From Anniella stebbinsi (lineage: Eukaryota; Chordata; Lepidosauria; Squamata; Anniellidae), in NCBI GenBank assembly GCA_029215795.1, contig JARDYH010000003.1, positions 259,567,562 to 259,631,561 on the forward strand: DNA of 64,000 bases, given 5' to 3'. A program made the translations under genes and the position numbers. Positions within the stretch are counted from its first letter, which is position 1; every line of letters begins with the position of its first letter. Under the pieces are notes generated by a model, which was not told the DNA's origin, ran no database searches, and worked only from the letters and a program-made list of their open reading frames with translations. This document shows, in pieces, positions 1 through 10,560 of this stretch.

Positions 1-910
1 TGGAGTGCAAGAAGATGGACTGGATGGAATTTATATTCAAAATCTGTCTGCGTGCATGTGCGTGTGTGTTTTGAAAGAGTGTCTACCATCAAGGAATTTC
101 AGGAGTAAACAAAGAATAGCGGTGCAGGTGTAGCTAATGATCATTAATGTGTAGCTCACATCTGGTAACAATGGAAAATGCTAAAGCATGTTACACCTGA
201 GTGCATTGGGCTGCCTGATTTTGAAAATAAATAAATAAATGTTCTCTCATTATAGGTTATTTCAGCAGATGCTAAAAAAGAGATTGAATGGGCAGAAAGA
301 GCATGAACAAAGTTAAAAATGCTTATTAACAAGCTATCTGAGATCCACTTCACTGAGAGCCAGTTCAGGCAACATTCAGGGAGCAAAACTGTTGAAAAGT
401 TCACCACCAAAGAAGGGAACTTCCATGAGATCACGGCTTCTCTTTCCCAATTAAGTCAATTTGCTGTCATGCTGGAACAGCTATGATCTTGAACAAGTCC
501 TTTCTTCCAATCTTCCTTCTGCCTCCCCCTCCTGTTTGAGCAGGGGTTTTTTTTGTTGTTGGCAAAGATTTATTTCTAGTACAACTGCATATGTAACAAA
601 ACACCCCTTTTCTTTCTCATTGATGAGAAAAGGCAATGATCATTTGTGATCCAGAGAAATAGTACGAAATAAGTAAGGTAAACTATTCTTTCATTAAAGT
701 TTCATATTACTTTTCAGTACTATTTTGTAGTTACATCTCTCATTTTTGCTCACCAGGTAACAGCTATTATTTCCTCCCTACCCCCAGTGTCTTGGGAATG
801 ATCCCCCCTCACTGGGGCCACCATTTTCCTTTCCCCAGAAGCTTTTTGGCATAAATCCCAGGGCACTTGGAGAGGGGGGGGGGGAAAGGCACTGGCTCAA
901 AGGAACTGTG
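1..910. other. No gene seen; unassigned DNA
   Basis: I see no coding sequence or recognisable repeat body here. Only a short (AAAT)n run near 225-240 and a G run near 875-885 stand out. The short open frames on both strands show no family motif. Confidence 0.5.
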
Positions 911-1910
911 TGTCATGATCAGACCTGTTCCGCTTAATGTGGGAGAAGGAGTTTCAGGCTATCAATTGGAATCAGATTCTGAAACAGAACTAGACATGTA
1001 CCAGGAAGTGGGGGGAGGAGATTTTCCCAGGCTCTTCATCAGCCAGAGATGAATCTTCACCGGATCTTATAAGTGAAAACGTTAACAATGTTGGGGAGAA
1101 AATTCCAGATACAAAGTGGATTAAAAGAAAGTTATTAATCTAGGTCCGAAGGACACAGCCAGCTGCAAGCAATATGTTGAGGGAGTAGCCTGGAGGCCAG
1201 ACCGATTATTGCTTGAGCACCAGCATGAGATAAGGCAGGATTGTGCAGGGTGTGGCTGGTATGTAAAACGTATAAAAGTAAGTCTAATTAGAAAGACTGT
1301 GGTGGGAGATTTTGAGAGACGTTTGGAGACGGTCGGACTAGATGATTTTGTACAGGAGGAGAATTGTGTAAATAACTGATTGGAAAACCGTTGTGCTGTA
1401 AATAGATTGGACCACTAGTAAACAACTCTGTATATACACAAGAAGTTGGCGTGTGAGTATTCCTTGAACGAAAGACTCTTATTGAACCCAGCTCTAACAC
1501 AAACGTTAGCTGCGTTTGGCCCTTTTGCTTCCAATTCCTCAACAAACAATTCAGAGTCTGTGAGATCTCAGCAATTCTCAGAGGGGGAAGGGGCTTCTGA
1601 GTAGACCGATCCCAGAGTCTGCTACAGAGTAAAACGCGTGGAGCTAAAAGAAGGCGAGAGGCGATCAGCTCATCTAGCTTCTCGCCAAAGGCTTCTTCAG
1701 AGTGAACCTCCCTGAAGTTAACGAACTCCGAGAAGATACCTTCCCTTTTGTTGAAAGGACAATTGTGGCTTAGTTAGCATAGTTTTTGCCTAGAGGAAAG
1801 TTCCTAGTGTTTAGACTCTCTTCAAGTGAGCAGGGATGGTTCTCTGCTGAATAAAGTTTTGTGGATTACTTGGCAGACTTCTTTATTGTTTAGCACTGCA
1901 GTGGGAGGGC
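911..1910 (+). repeat. LTR-like sequence of unclassified type, interrupted by a copia LTR
   Basis: The two parts flanking the copia-type LTR (911-1174 and 1545-1910) read like one older LTR-type repeat. It opens with TGTCATGATC and contains an AATAAA signal at about 1850 that is followed by a T-rich stretch ending near GCACTGCA. No primer site, polypurine tract or protein-coding sequence is recognisable, so the class is open. It could equally be an unrelated non-coding repeat or the end of a host transcript. Confidence 0.3.
1175..1544 (+). mobile_element. Copia-type LTR, apparently solo
   Basis: A 370-bp block begins TGTTGAGG and ends CCTCAACA. It is clearly related to the two LTRs of the copia element at 9309-13798 when those are read on the minus strand. 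The best shared stretches are the TATA region (TATAAAAG at 1271-1278), the stretch around TGGACCAC.AGTAAAC (about 1408-1424), and the part ending in GTGTGAGTATTC (about 1451-1462). No initiator-Met primer site follows the LTR and no copia coding sequence is adjacent, so it is most likely a solo LTR. The flanks share no clean 5-bp duplication, which suggests age or later rearrangement. It is a different subfamily from the 9.3-13.8 kb element. Confidence 0.75.
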
Positions 1911-2123
1911 TTGGACACTGCGGTGGCAGCACCAAAAGTGGGAAAAAACCAACAAAAAAAGTAAGACTTCTGAACCTTGGGATTAAACCTTTGCACCCCG
2001 CACCCCCCCCCCCATTGCTACCAGGCCCCTTTTCAAACTTACCACCTGTAAATGGGCTGGTAAATTTTGGAGGGGCATTTTTGTCCAGAGTGGACTGTAA
2101 TAGAGAAAAAGTCAGGGAAGGAT

Positions 2124-2645
2124 TAGGGATGGATGGACTCATGGATGGTTTCATCAGATGCCTGCTAAGCCACCGCCACTGCCTGCCCCTGTTCACCTTT
2201 GCCTGCCCCCCCCTGCCCCAGCTCACAGGGCTGTGGTATGTTTGCAGGCCCACTCATTGAACACCCCCACTTGTAGTATCCCAGAAGCTTCTTCATGGCC
2301 CAGTGAGTGCCCAATGAAGTCAGCACCTGGAATTTCATATTCTCCAAGTTGCATAAATGGCAGCCAGAAAGGTCCCATTTATGCAAGACATGACTATAAG
2401 CTAACAGCCTGTCACCCTCCTGAGGTTTTGGACTACAATGTCCATACGTCCCAGCCAACACACAATGTTGTACACAATGGAGGCTCCAGACAAGGGTGGA
2501 TGGCTGCTGAAAGTCACTGAGCTGCGGAGCGCTCAATGAGTGGGCCTGTGGCCACACCACAGCCCAGCGAGCTGGGTCATCAGGAGGTAGGCACGGGTGA
2601 TTCTTCTGGACTCTCAGACTCAGGTGGGTGCCCGCGACATCCCTA
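2124..2645. mobile_element. Non-autonomous hAT-like element (element F, 522 bp)
   Basis: The element starts TAGGGATGGATGG and ends GACATCCCTA. It is flanked on both sides by a perfect 8-bp duplication, GGAAGGAT (2116-2123 and 2646-2653). The interior holds an inverted pair around GCATAAATGGCAGCC and CCCATTTATGCAAGA (about 2350-2385). Diverged relatives lie at 42809-43324, 50540-50945, 53650-54302 and 58418-58903. No transposase is encoded. The 8-bp duplication with TAGGG tips points to the hAT superfamily; this is inference from structure. Confidence 0.8.
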
Positions 2646-2879
2646 GGAAGGATCCAGTGGCGTCTGGAGGCTGGTGCTACTTACGTTGTGCTAGTTGAAA
2701 CAAACACTTGCACAGTTTCAATAGCGCTCAGCATTATGGTAGATAACTCTAAGAAAATATCAGCACAGTATGCTGCAGCTGTGAGAAAAGGAAGTTCCAT
2801 GCTTGGTTTTAATAAAACAGGGACTGAAAATACAACTGCAAATATTGTAATGCCTGCTGTATACACAAATATAATTCAT

Positions 2880-2975
2880 TCATCCACTTTTGGAATACTG
2901 TGTAGAGTCATTCCCAGTTCTCGTTAAGGAATTGTGCTAGAAAAGGGCACCTAAAATGACCAGGCAGTTGAGTAT
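2880..2975 (+). pseudogene. Weak CR1 LINE remnant
   Basis: The stretch reading TTTTGGAATACTGTGTA ... AGAAAAGGGCACCTAAAATGA resembles the part of CR1 reverse transcriptase just upstream of the segment seen at 25885-25972. It is short and heavily decayed. Confidence 0.4.
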
Positions 2976-3248
2976 CCTTCTTATGAAGAAAGAAAGAAAA
3001 ACAAACCAGATGAGTAAAGGAGAACTTGAAAGAGGTTTATACTAATGAGAAAAATGCCAGAGAAGTCGTGGTGGTGGTAGAAGCAGTTGGCAGAGAACAA
3101 CATTATTACATTCCACAGTTTGCCCAAACCTCAGTGTGGATGGTGGCAACTGAACATGTAGATCTGGATCTCAAAAGTCTGATTTCAAAATGTGATGGTA
3201 TTAATAGAGATTAATGAATGGGATTAACAGAGAAATTACTAAATTCTG

Positions 3249-3647
3249 TTGTCAGATGGCTGCCTGGTACTACTGTCAAAGGCTGATTGCTGGGTGAACT
3301 ATTCTGTCAAAGTTGAACATCAACAGCATGTCAGCTATCAAATGTTTTCACATATTGACAGCCATGTGTCAGGTGCTGTCAACCACAGATCGCTAAGTCT
3401 TCAGCATCCATCAACTTCTCATGTATCATGTGAAGGGCCTTTGGATCTCCTAGCACTGCCTTCCCAGTCTTTCTACTTCCATCTTGACTGCTGCATGTCA
3501 CAACTTGACCAAAAACTGATTGCTTCTGAAGGCCAGTTGCTAGACAGATACTGTCCAATGTTGAGTGCTACAAATTACATGATATCAAGAAGCGACTGCT
3601 GTTGCATGTCAGCTGTCAAAGACTGTCAATGAAGCATGGGCTTATGG
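3249..3647. repeat. TGTCA-rich repeat, partly duplicated at 14163-14325
   Basis: The part from about 3495 to 3647 is the reverse complement of 14163-14325, with small differences. The copy ends exactly at the edge of a foldback MITE in both places. The whole stretch is studded with TGTCA and TGTCAAA motifs. No protein family is recognisable in the 127-codon open frame on the plus strand. Confidence 0.6.
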
Positions 3648-3967
3648 TAGGCTGACCATGTGAAAAGGAGGACAGGGCTCATGTAACTTTAACAGTTGTA
3701 GGGAAAAGGGAATTTCAGCCAGTGTCATTTGTATGCAATTAGTTCCTGGTGAAATTCCCTCTTCATCACAACAGTTAAAGGTGCAGGGGCCCTGCCTTCT
3801 TTTGTATATGGTCACTCTAGTATAGTGCCTGCAACTTTAACTGTTGTGACAAAGAGGGAATTTCACCAGGAACTAATTGCATACAAATGACACTGGCTGA
3901 AATTCCCTTTTCTCTACAACTGTTAAAGTTATATGAGCCCTGTCCTCCTTTTCATATGGTCAGCCTA
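3648..3967. mobile_element. 320-bp hAT-like foldback MITE, copy 1
   Basis: The sequence runs from TAGGCTGACCAT to ATGGTCAGCCTA and the two halves are reverse complements of each other around a short central loop. The left flank, GCTTATGG, matches (inverted) the target duplication of the copy at 13846. The right flank does not match, so the right target duplication has been lost. A retroelement tail follows immediately. Confidence 0.88.
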
Positions 3968-3984
3968 GCGGTATAGAAACACAA

Positions 3985-4023
<39 letters not shown>

Positions 4024-4025
4024 AT
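3968..4025 (+). repeat. SINE/LINE tail with (TAAA)n
   Basis: GCGGTATAGAAA followed by about ten TAAA units is the typical 3' tail of squamate L2 or SINE copies. Its body is missing; the MITE abuts it directly. Confidence 0.7.
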
Positions 4026-4795
4026 CCTTTGATTCACCAGCTTCCAGGGGTTAGAAATTTCTTTTTCTCTCATCACAGGGTGTGCCTCTGAAGCCTGTTA
4101 AATTTTCTTTGTCTCCTCCCCCATCCTTCTCACCTACACCTACATGCCATTTTGGATTGAAGTCTCTGCAGATATACTTTGCTGCTCCTGTTCGCTCTGC
4201 CTTCACTGTATGCCATACCTTTTGGGCAGGGGTTAATTTGGAATGGGGGAGGAAGGCATCTAAAAGAAGCTGGCTCGCTATTCATCAGTAGCATTTATGC
4301 TACACCCATCCCTTGCAGCCACCTTCCCTGCCATCCTCAACCAAGTGACCTACTTTGAAAAACAATAAAATACAAGCCCAACAGCGATAACAGGAGGTCT
4401 TAAGATTAAAATGTTTTAGAGATACACCATCATTTATCATTTCCCAGCATGCTTCACCTCTGCTAGGTGCTTTATAGTAGATAAGATTCAGAATAATCCC
4501 TGCCTCCAGGCTTACAAACTCATAAAGCAAAAGAATTTCTACATATCCAGGATTTGGCTGGGGCGCCACCAGTCAGCTCTGGCTAAACAGGAGGAAATGG
4601 CAGTGGCGGGTGGAGGGGGGGGGAAAGATGAACCACAACAGCAGGGGGGACAGGTGGAGCATGTGAAAAGGAGCCACATCTCAAAGCAGAGGAGGTGGGA
4701 GAAATTCTGTGAGCTTTTTTATTTCTTTTTAAGAGAGAAGGATTCACCTTACCTTATCTCATTTAATATCATGGGGGTTTTGCTGCTATTAAACT
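4026..4795. other. No gene seen
   Basis: No recognisable coding sequence, RNA gene or assigned repeat lies here. Short open frames lack family motifs. Confidence 0.4.
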
Positions 4796-5253
4796 TGGGC
4801 AGGGGGTGGGATATAGTGTGGCCTTCCAGAGAAGAAACAAAAGATCAGAGAAATCTGCAATGCAATCAAATGCTTTCAGATTTCTACGAATCCAACATGC
4901 ACATTCAGCCATGGGCTGGCTTTTCCCGATTGACACAGATTCTGCAGATTTGTGGACCAGTTCTTGTTTTTTTTTATTTTCTGGAATTTTACACAAATTT
5001 CATCATAGAAAAATACATCAATTTTTTTTTTTTTAAAGCAGCTGAAAATGTGCATTTCCTTCATGCGCTAAAGAATGAACATATGCATGGGGGGTGCATT
5101 TTTGCAAGTGTTCATTTCTGCAAATGTGATTTTGCACAAATTCAAATGTGTGCAACTTCGGGAAAGGGGGGGAAATCCAATTCCGTCAGTGAGCAGACAA
5201 TGGAACCACAGTCTGCAAAACGCAGATGGAACTGACCTTACAAAATCCATACC
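4796..5253. repeat. Medium repeat family I (TGCAAATTTG / TAAAATCCATAC type), copy 1
   Basis: This stretch shares its right part (TTTTGCAAGTG, TTTGCACAAATTC and an ACAAAATCCATAC end) with 16640-16891 and with 20225-20640 in reverse orientation. In the 16.6-kb copy the family ends in ACATCCCTA, the same tip as the hAT-like elements, so it is probably another non-autonomous member. No target duplication is visible here. The 212-codon open frame crossing it is not a gene. Confidence 0.5.
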
Positions 5254-5359
5254 TCACAGCACTGCTGCTTTTCCTGCAAGGGATGGGCCAGAGTGCCCAT
5301 GAGAACATGATCATGGGCATTTTGGTCTACCTCAACCGGAAAGTATGGCATGGCTGGGG

Positions 5360-5465
5360 TGCCATTGCATCTCACAACCTGCAGCTTTAACTGCTGTGAT
5401 GAAGAGGGAATTTCACTAGGTGCTGCAGGCATACAAATGACACCTGCTGAAATTCCCTTTTCTAG
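5360..5465. repeat. Half-copy of a foldback MITE (diverged subfamily)
   Basis: The stretch CTTTAACTGCTGTGATGAAG ... GCTGAAATTCCCTTTTCTAG matches the right half of the 320-bp MITE family and is closest to the copy at 39682-40001. Its tips are missing. Confidence 0.65.
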
Positions 5466-5709
5466 ACCCAGTCTCTAGTTCCACAGAAACCACTACATGG
5501 TTTTGTGTTTCCAAACTGAACTGTCTTACAATAAGCCCACAATTGATCTGTGGTGCTAAAAGTTAAATATAGGTAAGGTGTGCTGGGTGAACCTAGGAGT
5601 AAAAATATCCCTGGTTATTGCAAAACATCACCCAGGAGGCATGCAACAAAACACTGGTGAGGATTATTATCTTTTAGGTGTAATATTCAGTAGGGATGTG
5701 CACTGACCC

Positions 5710-5822
5710 CCCGGATCGGATCGGATAGCGGATCGGAATCGGACCTGGGGGGTCGGATCGGATCGGATCGGATCGGAGGCTGGTCGGATCGGATCGGACC
5801 AGATGTCCGATCCGGATCGGAC
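5710..5822. repeat. Left subterminal (GATCG)n array of A1
   Basis: Pentamer GGATC/GATCG units are repeated with small interruptions. The right tip carries the inverted equivalent at about 7737-7869. Subterminal arrays of this kind often serve as transposase-binding sites in hAT elements; that role is inferred here. Confidence 0.8.
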
Positions 5823-5870
5823 GCCATTTTGAATGCTTTTTCCCATAGCCAAGTATTGTTTTACAAAAAC

Positions 5871-6925
5871 GCCTATAACTTTTTCATTTTTAAAGATAGA
5901 AGGATGAAACTTGGGCACATTGTAGACTGGTTAGGGGTAGTTATCTGTGAGAAATTTCAGAAAGATTGGTGCATGCATTTTGTGGCAATTAATTTTTTAA
6001 TAAATACCCAGGAATGCCTATAACTTTGTCATTTTTAAAGTTACACACATGAAACTTTGCCACATTGTAGGGGGTACCTTGGGACCTATGTGTGTGAAAT
6101 TTCAGAAACGTAGGTGCTTGTCTTGTGTGGCAATTAATTTTTAGAAAAATGGGTAGTAGTGGGGTAAATACAGTTACGCCTCCCATTTTTTTATTTTTGA
6201 AGATACAAACAGGAAACTTGGGCACATTACAGGTACCACTTGCCTTGATATGTGTGTGAAATTTCAGAAACATTGGAGCTTTCCTTGTGTGGCAATTAAT
6301 TTTTGAAACAATGAGGAAAGAAACACCTATAACTTTGTCATTTTTAAAGTTACACACATGAAACTTTGCCACATTGTAGGTGGTACCTTGGGACCCATGT
6401 GTGTGAAATTTCGGAAACGTAGGTGCTTGCCTTGTGTGGCAATTAATTTTTTAATAAATACCCAGGAATGCCTATAACTTTGTCATTTTTAAAGTTACAC
6501 ACATGAAACTTTGCCACATTGTAGGCGGTACCTTGGGACCTATGTGTGTGAAATTTCGGAAACGTAGGTGCTTGCCTTGTGTGGCAATTAATTTTAGAAA
6601 AATGGGTAGTGGTGGGGTAAATACAGTTACGCCTCCCACTTTTTTATTTTTGAAGATACAAACAGGAAACATGGGCACATTACAGGTACCACTTGGCTTG
6701 ATATGTGTGTAAAATTTCAGACAGCTGGGTCCAGGCATGTGGTGGCAAGGTATTTTTGAAACAATGAGGAAAGAAACGCCTATAACTTTTTTATTTTATT
6801 TTAAAAGTTAGAAGTCTGAACATTGCTCACTTTTTAGATGGGTTAGGGGTAGATATGTGTCAGAAATTTCAGAATTATAGGTCCAGGCATTTGATGGCTA
6901 TGGAATTTTTAAATTACATGTTTCA
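5871..6925. repeat. Seven ~150-bp tandem units forming a ~454-bp higher-order repeat in the A1 left arm
   Basis: Units begin with CCTATAACTTT or GCCTCCCA at 5871, 6016, 6178, 6325, 6470, 6631 and 6778. The spacings are 145, 162, 147, 145, 161 and 147, so units 2/5, 3/6 and 1/4/7 are closest relatives and the pattern repeats every 453-454 bp. Each unit contains a GAAACTTNGNCACATT motif, a TGTGTGAAATTTCAGAAA motif and usually TGTGGCAATTAATTTTT. Confidence 0.85.
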
Positions 6926-7892
6926 AAAAAATTTCTACAGAGGCCAGGTCTTCCCCTCCCGCTTCCCGCGAAGAAAAGGAAACACTCTCTCGTCTCGATC
7001 CCTTTGATCCTTGCTAGTAGTATCCATTACAGGGCTCGTGTTTCCTTTCCTACTTTCACTTATCAAGCAGAACGGCTGAGCCTAGCTGAGTTTTGCAGCC
7101 ATGCGTGCAAGGAAGGATCACTCTGGTCTCGATCCCTTTGATCCTTGGTAGTATCCATTACAGGGCTCGTGTCTGCTTGAGTACAAAGTGAAAAGTTTCA
7201 TGTGTGTAACTTTAAAAATGACAAAGTTATAGGTGTTTCTTTCCTCATTGTTTCAAAAATTAATTGCCACACAAGGAAAGCTCCAATGTTTCTGAAATTT
7301 CACACACATATCAAGGCAAGTGGTACCTGTAATGTGCCCAAGTTTCCTGTTTGTATCTTCAAAAATAAAAAAATGGGAGGCGTAACTGTATTTACCCCAC
7401 TACTACCCATTTTTCTAAAAATTAATTGCCACACAAGACAAGCACCTACGTTTCTGAAATTTCACACACATAGGTCCCAAGGTACCCCCTACAATGTGGC
7501 AAAGTTTCATGTGTGTAACTTTAAAAATGACAATGTTATAGGCATTCCTGGGTATTTATTAAAAAATTAATTGCCACAAAATGCATGCACCAATCTTTCT
7601 GAAATTTCTCACAGATAACTACCCCTAACCAGTCTACAATGTGCCCAAGTTTCATCCTTCTATCTTTAAAAATGAAAAAGTTATAGGCGTTTTTGTAAAA
7701 CAATACTTGGCTATGGGAAAAAGCATTCAAAATGGCGTCCGATCCGGATCGGACCTCATCGGATCGGATCGGATCGGATCGGAGGTTGTCCGGATCGGAT
7801 CGGATCGGATCGGATTTTCCCGATTTTGGGTCGGATCGGATTCGGATCGTGGATCGGATCCGATCCGATGCACACCCCTAATATTCAGCAAT

Positions 7893-7909
7893 GTGTATGT
7901 ATGTATGTA

Positions 7910-7950
<41 letters not shown>
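7893..7950 (+). repeat. Compound (ATGT)n-(GT)n-(AT)n microsatellite
   Basis: The run directly follows the right target duplication of A1. Confidence 0.95.
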
Positions 7951-7954
<4 letters not shown>

Positions 7955-8281
7955 ATGCAGTACCATGCTGCAATTATTTCATGGTATCGTCTGTAAGAAA
8001 TGTATCTATACCATCAACACAACTAGAGAAATAGCTCTTTGGGGACCATCAAGAACACCTGAGCTGAAATGGCCTGTGGATTGATTCCCTGAAACATAGA
8101 AGCAGTTGAAACTGAAAGAGGCCTTAATTTGAACCCTGGAACATGAAAGATTGGACATTCACATCACAATGAGCATTTGCAGGTAAAGCTAAACAAGCAC
8201 CCGGTTCCAGAAGGCAACTTCTAATCTATGGGGATATAAAAGCTCTAAAATAATACTAGGTAAATGTTCATTGATATGATA

Positions 8282-8306
8282 GTGTGTGTGTGTGTGTGTG
8301 TGTGTG
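8282..8306 (+). repeat. (GT)n microsatellite
   Basis: About twelve uninterrupted GT units. Confidence 0.95.
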
Positions 8307-8648
8307 TTGTGTAGGTAAGGAATATATACTGAGGCCTGTTTAGAGCACACAGTATTAGGGCTTGACCAAATTTGACTGGAGAATCCTCCATTTTGAATGC
8401 TAATTGTAAATATTCTCTGGGTATGTGGGTATTCACTGGATGCTTGAGCATCAGCATGTGAAATTGAAACTTGTTGGAGTAACAGTCAACATCTGACTTG
8501 GTGTATCACAAGGATTGGAGTGTCATGAGATTAACTGCCCTGCTCAAATTCTTGCAAGTAGAATTCAGAGGGGCACTACCTGCTGCAAACAAGCTACAGC
8601 CACCTCAGTTCTGTTTGAAGCTTTCCTCGTTCCCCATGGCCAAAAGAC

Positions 8649-8967
8649 TAGGCTGACCATATGAAAAGGAGGACAGGGCTCCTGTAACTTTAACAGTTGT
8701 AGAGAAAAGGGAATTTCAGCCAGTGTCGTTTGTATGCAATTAGTTCCTGGTGAATTCCCTCTTCATCACAACAGTTAAAGTTGCAGGGGCCCTGCCTTCT
8801 TTTGTATATGGTCACTCTAGTATAGTGCCTACAACTTTAACTGTTGTGATGAAGAGGGAATTTCACCAGGGACTAATTGCATACAAATGACACTGGCTGA
8901 AATTCCCTTTTCTCTACAACTGTTAAAGTTACAGGAGCCCTGTCCTCCTTTTCATATGGTCAGCCTA
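8649..8967. mobile_element. 320-bp hAT-like foldback MITE, copy 2
   Basis: It has TAGGCTGACCAT...ATGGTCAGCCTA ends and a perfect 8-bp duplication CAAAAGAC (8641-8648 and 8968-8975). The halves are near-complete inverted repeats. This copy proves the element boundaries used for the family. Confidence 0.92.
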
Positions 8968-9008
8968 CAAAAGACTTACCTTGGGGAAGGTGTCCTCAGG
9001 TACTACAG

Positions 9009-9032
9009 GTGCGTGTGTGTGTGTGTGTGTGT
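9009..9032 (+). repeat. (GT)n microsatellite
   Basis: A run of GT units at 9009-9032, followed by GCACATGTGTG. Confidence 0.9.
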
Positions 9033-9308
9033 GCACATGTGTGTTCAAATTAGGGCTGATCCAAATTATGACTCTGAAGAATTTCTCTGTGTTTGAGTGG
9101 ATCAAGAGTGAAAAATTCCACTCTTAAGATTGGGAGAGGGAGGTAGATATCAGGTGGTGGTGGGAATAACTTTAGGTGTGAGGGATGCTTACAATGTTAT
9201 GAGATGCCCAGGTCATCTTTCCACATGTTCTTTCTTAATATCAAAGAAAGACAAACTGATGTGCTCATCAGCAGCTACTAGTTGCCTTTAAAACCTCTTT
9301 GGAATGAC

Positions 9309-9756
9309 TGTTGGGGATTGAAGCGAAAAGGGATAAACATTGCGAGCGCTTGTATTAACAATAAGTCCAGTAGCAATTCAGGAGCTGAAAGAATACTCAC
9401 ACACCGTATCTCGTGTATATACAAGCCATTTACTTGTGGTCCAATATATACAGAAGCACAACAGTTTCCATCCAGATATATACCGTCTTTCATCAAATCT
9501 CTCCACATCCACATACACCACGCCTGATTCTCCACACTTAGCCATTAAACTAAGGCTCACTTATATACATTTTAGACATCAGCCCAGCCCAGATTAATCA
9601 TCTTATCTTATTAGACACTTTGCAATAATCAGGTTGACCTTTACAGTTCTCTACAGGAAAAAAACTCTCTGCCTTATTGCATTCAGCTGGCTGATCTGTC
9701 CTTCAGGACTCTAAAACTTTTGACCAATCCACTTAGTCTATGAATTTTCCTCAACA
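9309..9756 (-). repeat. 3' LTR of the copia element
   Basis: A 448-bp LTR. On the minus strand it is immediately preceded by a short purine tract, GAAGGGG (9757-9763), the likely plus-strand primer. Confidence 0.93.
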
Positions 9757-9825
9757 CCCCTTCAAAATTTGAAGATCTAAGTGGTCTAAAGTTTTTCCTC
9801 CTCACTCAGCATTTCAAACCCTAAC

Positions 9826-10560
9826 ATTTAGTTATCTTAGCATGCTGAAATCCCCTTAATGGCTTAGTAAATATATCTGCCACATTCTCGCTGGACTCAC
9901 AATATATTAATTTAATTAAACCGTCTTCCACATATTGTTTGACATTTAGATACTTGATTGCCACATGTTTGGTCCTTGCTCTAAACATTTGAGCATTTGC
10001 CAAGGCAATGCAAGACTGTGAGTCATCATAAACACTCACTGGCAATGTACGTACAATATTTACATCTTTTAACAACTGTACAAAAATTGTAGTTCTCTGC
10101 AGGCGCTCGAAAGAGATGCATACTCCACCGCACAAGAAGATGTTGCTATAGTGTCTTGCTTCTTACTTTTCCAAATGTTTTCTAAGATTTTGGTTTCAAA
10201 ACATGATAGTGTTAGACACAAATTTAAACTTCCTTTTAAATATCTTAACACACTCCCAACCACGCAGCCACAGTTGGCTTTACAACTTGCTGGCTTAGAA
10301 TGCCTATGCTGCATGCAATGTCAGCTCACGTCCACTGGCTGATGTATTACAGACTCCCAATTACAGACTGGTATAACTCTGGGTCATCAAAATCTTCCCC
10401 ATCTAAGTTAGATCTGAAGTCTGTCAACATTGGACTTTGTACATTGTTACACTCAAGCATCCCACACGACTCAAGCAGATTCACAATTTTCTGCTTCTGA
10501 TCCAAGAAGTACTTTCCATTTCTGTTTGTGATTTTCACTCCCAGGTAATTACTCACTTCT
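9826..10560 (-). pseudogene. Copia pol 3' part: end of reverse transcriptase and RNase H
   Basis: Read on the minus strand, the segment opens with the region just after the RT active site (NYLGVKI, then YQSVIGSL near 10350). It continues into RNase H with KKQDTIATSS, AVEYASLSSA, an acidic DDSQSC stretch, RTKHVAIKYL and the terminal ADIFTKPL motif. These match the copia RNase H pattern. The frame changes at least twice (near 10314 and 10135), so no complete protein can be made. The catalytic YVDD-type part of the polymerase would lie upstream of 10560 and is absent. Confidence 0.88.

Larger units (their letters stand above)
5691..7880. mobile_element. Giant hAT-like foldback element A1 (2190 bp)
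   Basis: A1 starts TAGGGATGTGCACTG and ends GATGCACACCCCTA, between perfect 8-bp duplications ATATTCAG (5683-5690 and 7881-7888). Just inside each tip are (GATCG)n arrays. Inside those, the left arm from GCCATTTTGAATGC (about 5823) inward is matched by its reverse complement ending at GGC near 7736. The left arm is full length (to about 7050); the right arm is short because about 674 bp present in B1 are absent at position 7193. The element encodes no transposase; open frames of about 125 codons on both arms are by-products of the tandem units. Classification as hAT rests on the tips and the 8-bp duplication. Confidence 0.9.

Noticed and set aside
1175..1544. A full-length copia element starting at 1175
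   Set aside because: No primer-binding site, gag or pol sequence follows, and there is no second LTR of this subfamily in the window.
1826..2260. Overlapping 143/144-codon open frames on both strands
   Set aside because: They cover the end of an LTR-like repeat and the start of element F, with no protein family recognisable. Mirror open frames are expected here by chance.
4597..5235. A 212-codon open frame on the plus strand
   Set aside because: It runs through repeat family I, contains low-complexity poly-F and glycine stretches from homopolymers, and has no recognisable domain.
5989..6372. Open frames of about 122-127 codons in the giant foldback arms (also 7202-7570, 28158-28400), with repeating KFHTH and CHTR.AP motifs
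   Set aside because: They follow from the tandem units in an AT-rich frame, differ in start and end between copies, and one arm carries a single-base indel that breaks the frame. No known domain is recognisable.
5691..7880. A CRISPR-like or bacterial repeat array, because of regularly spaced units
   Set aside because: Units are ~150 bp, diverged, mirrored in inverted arms, and flanked by an 8-bp target duplication; the context is a vertebrate genome.
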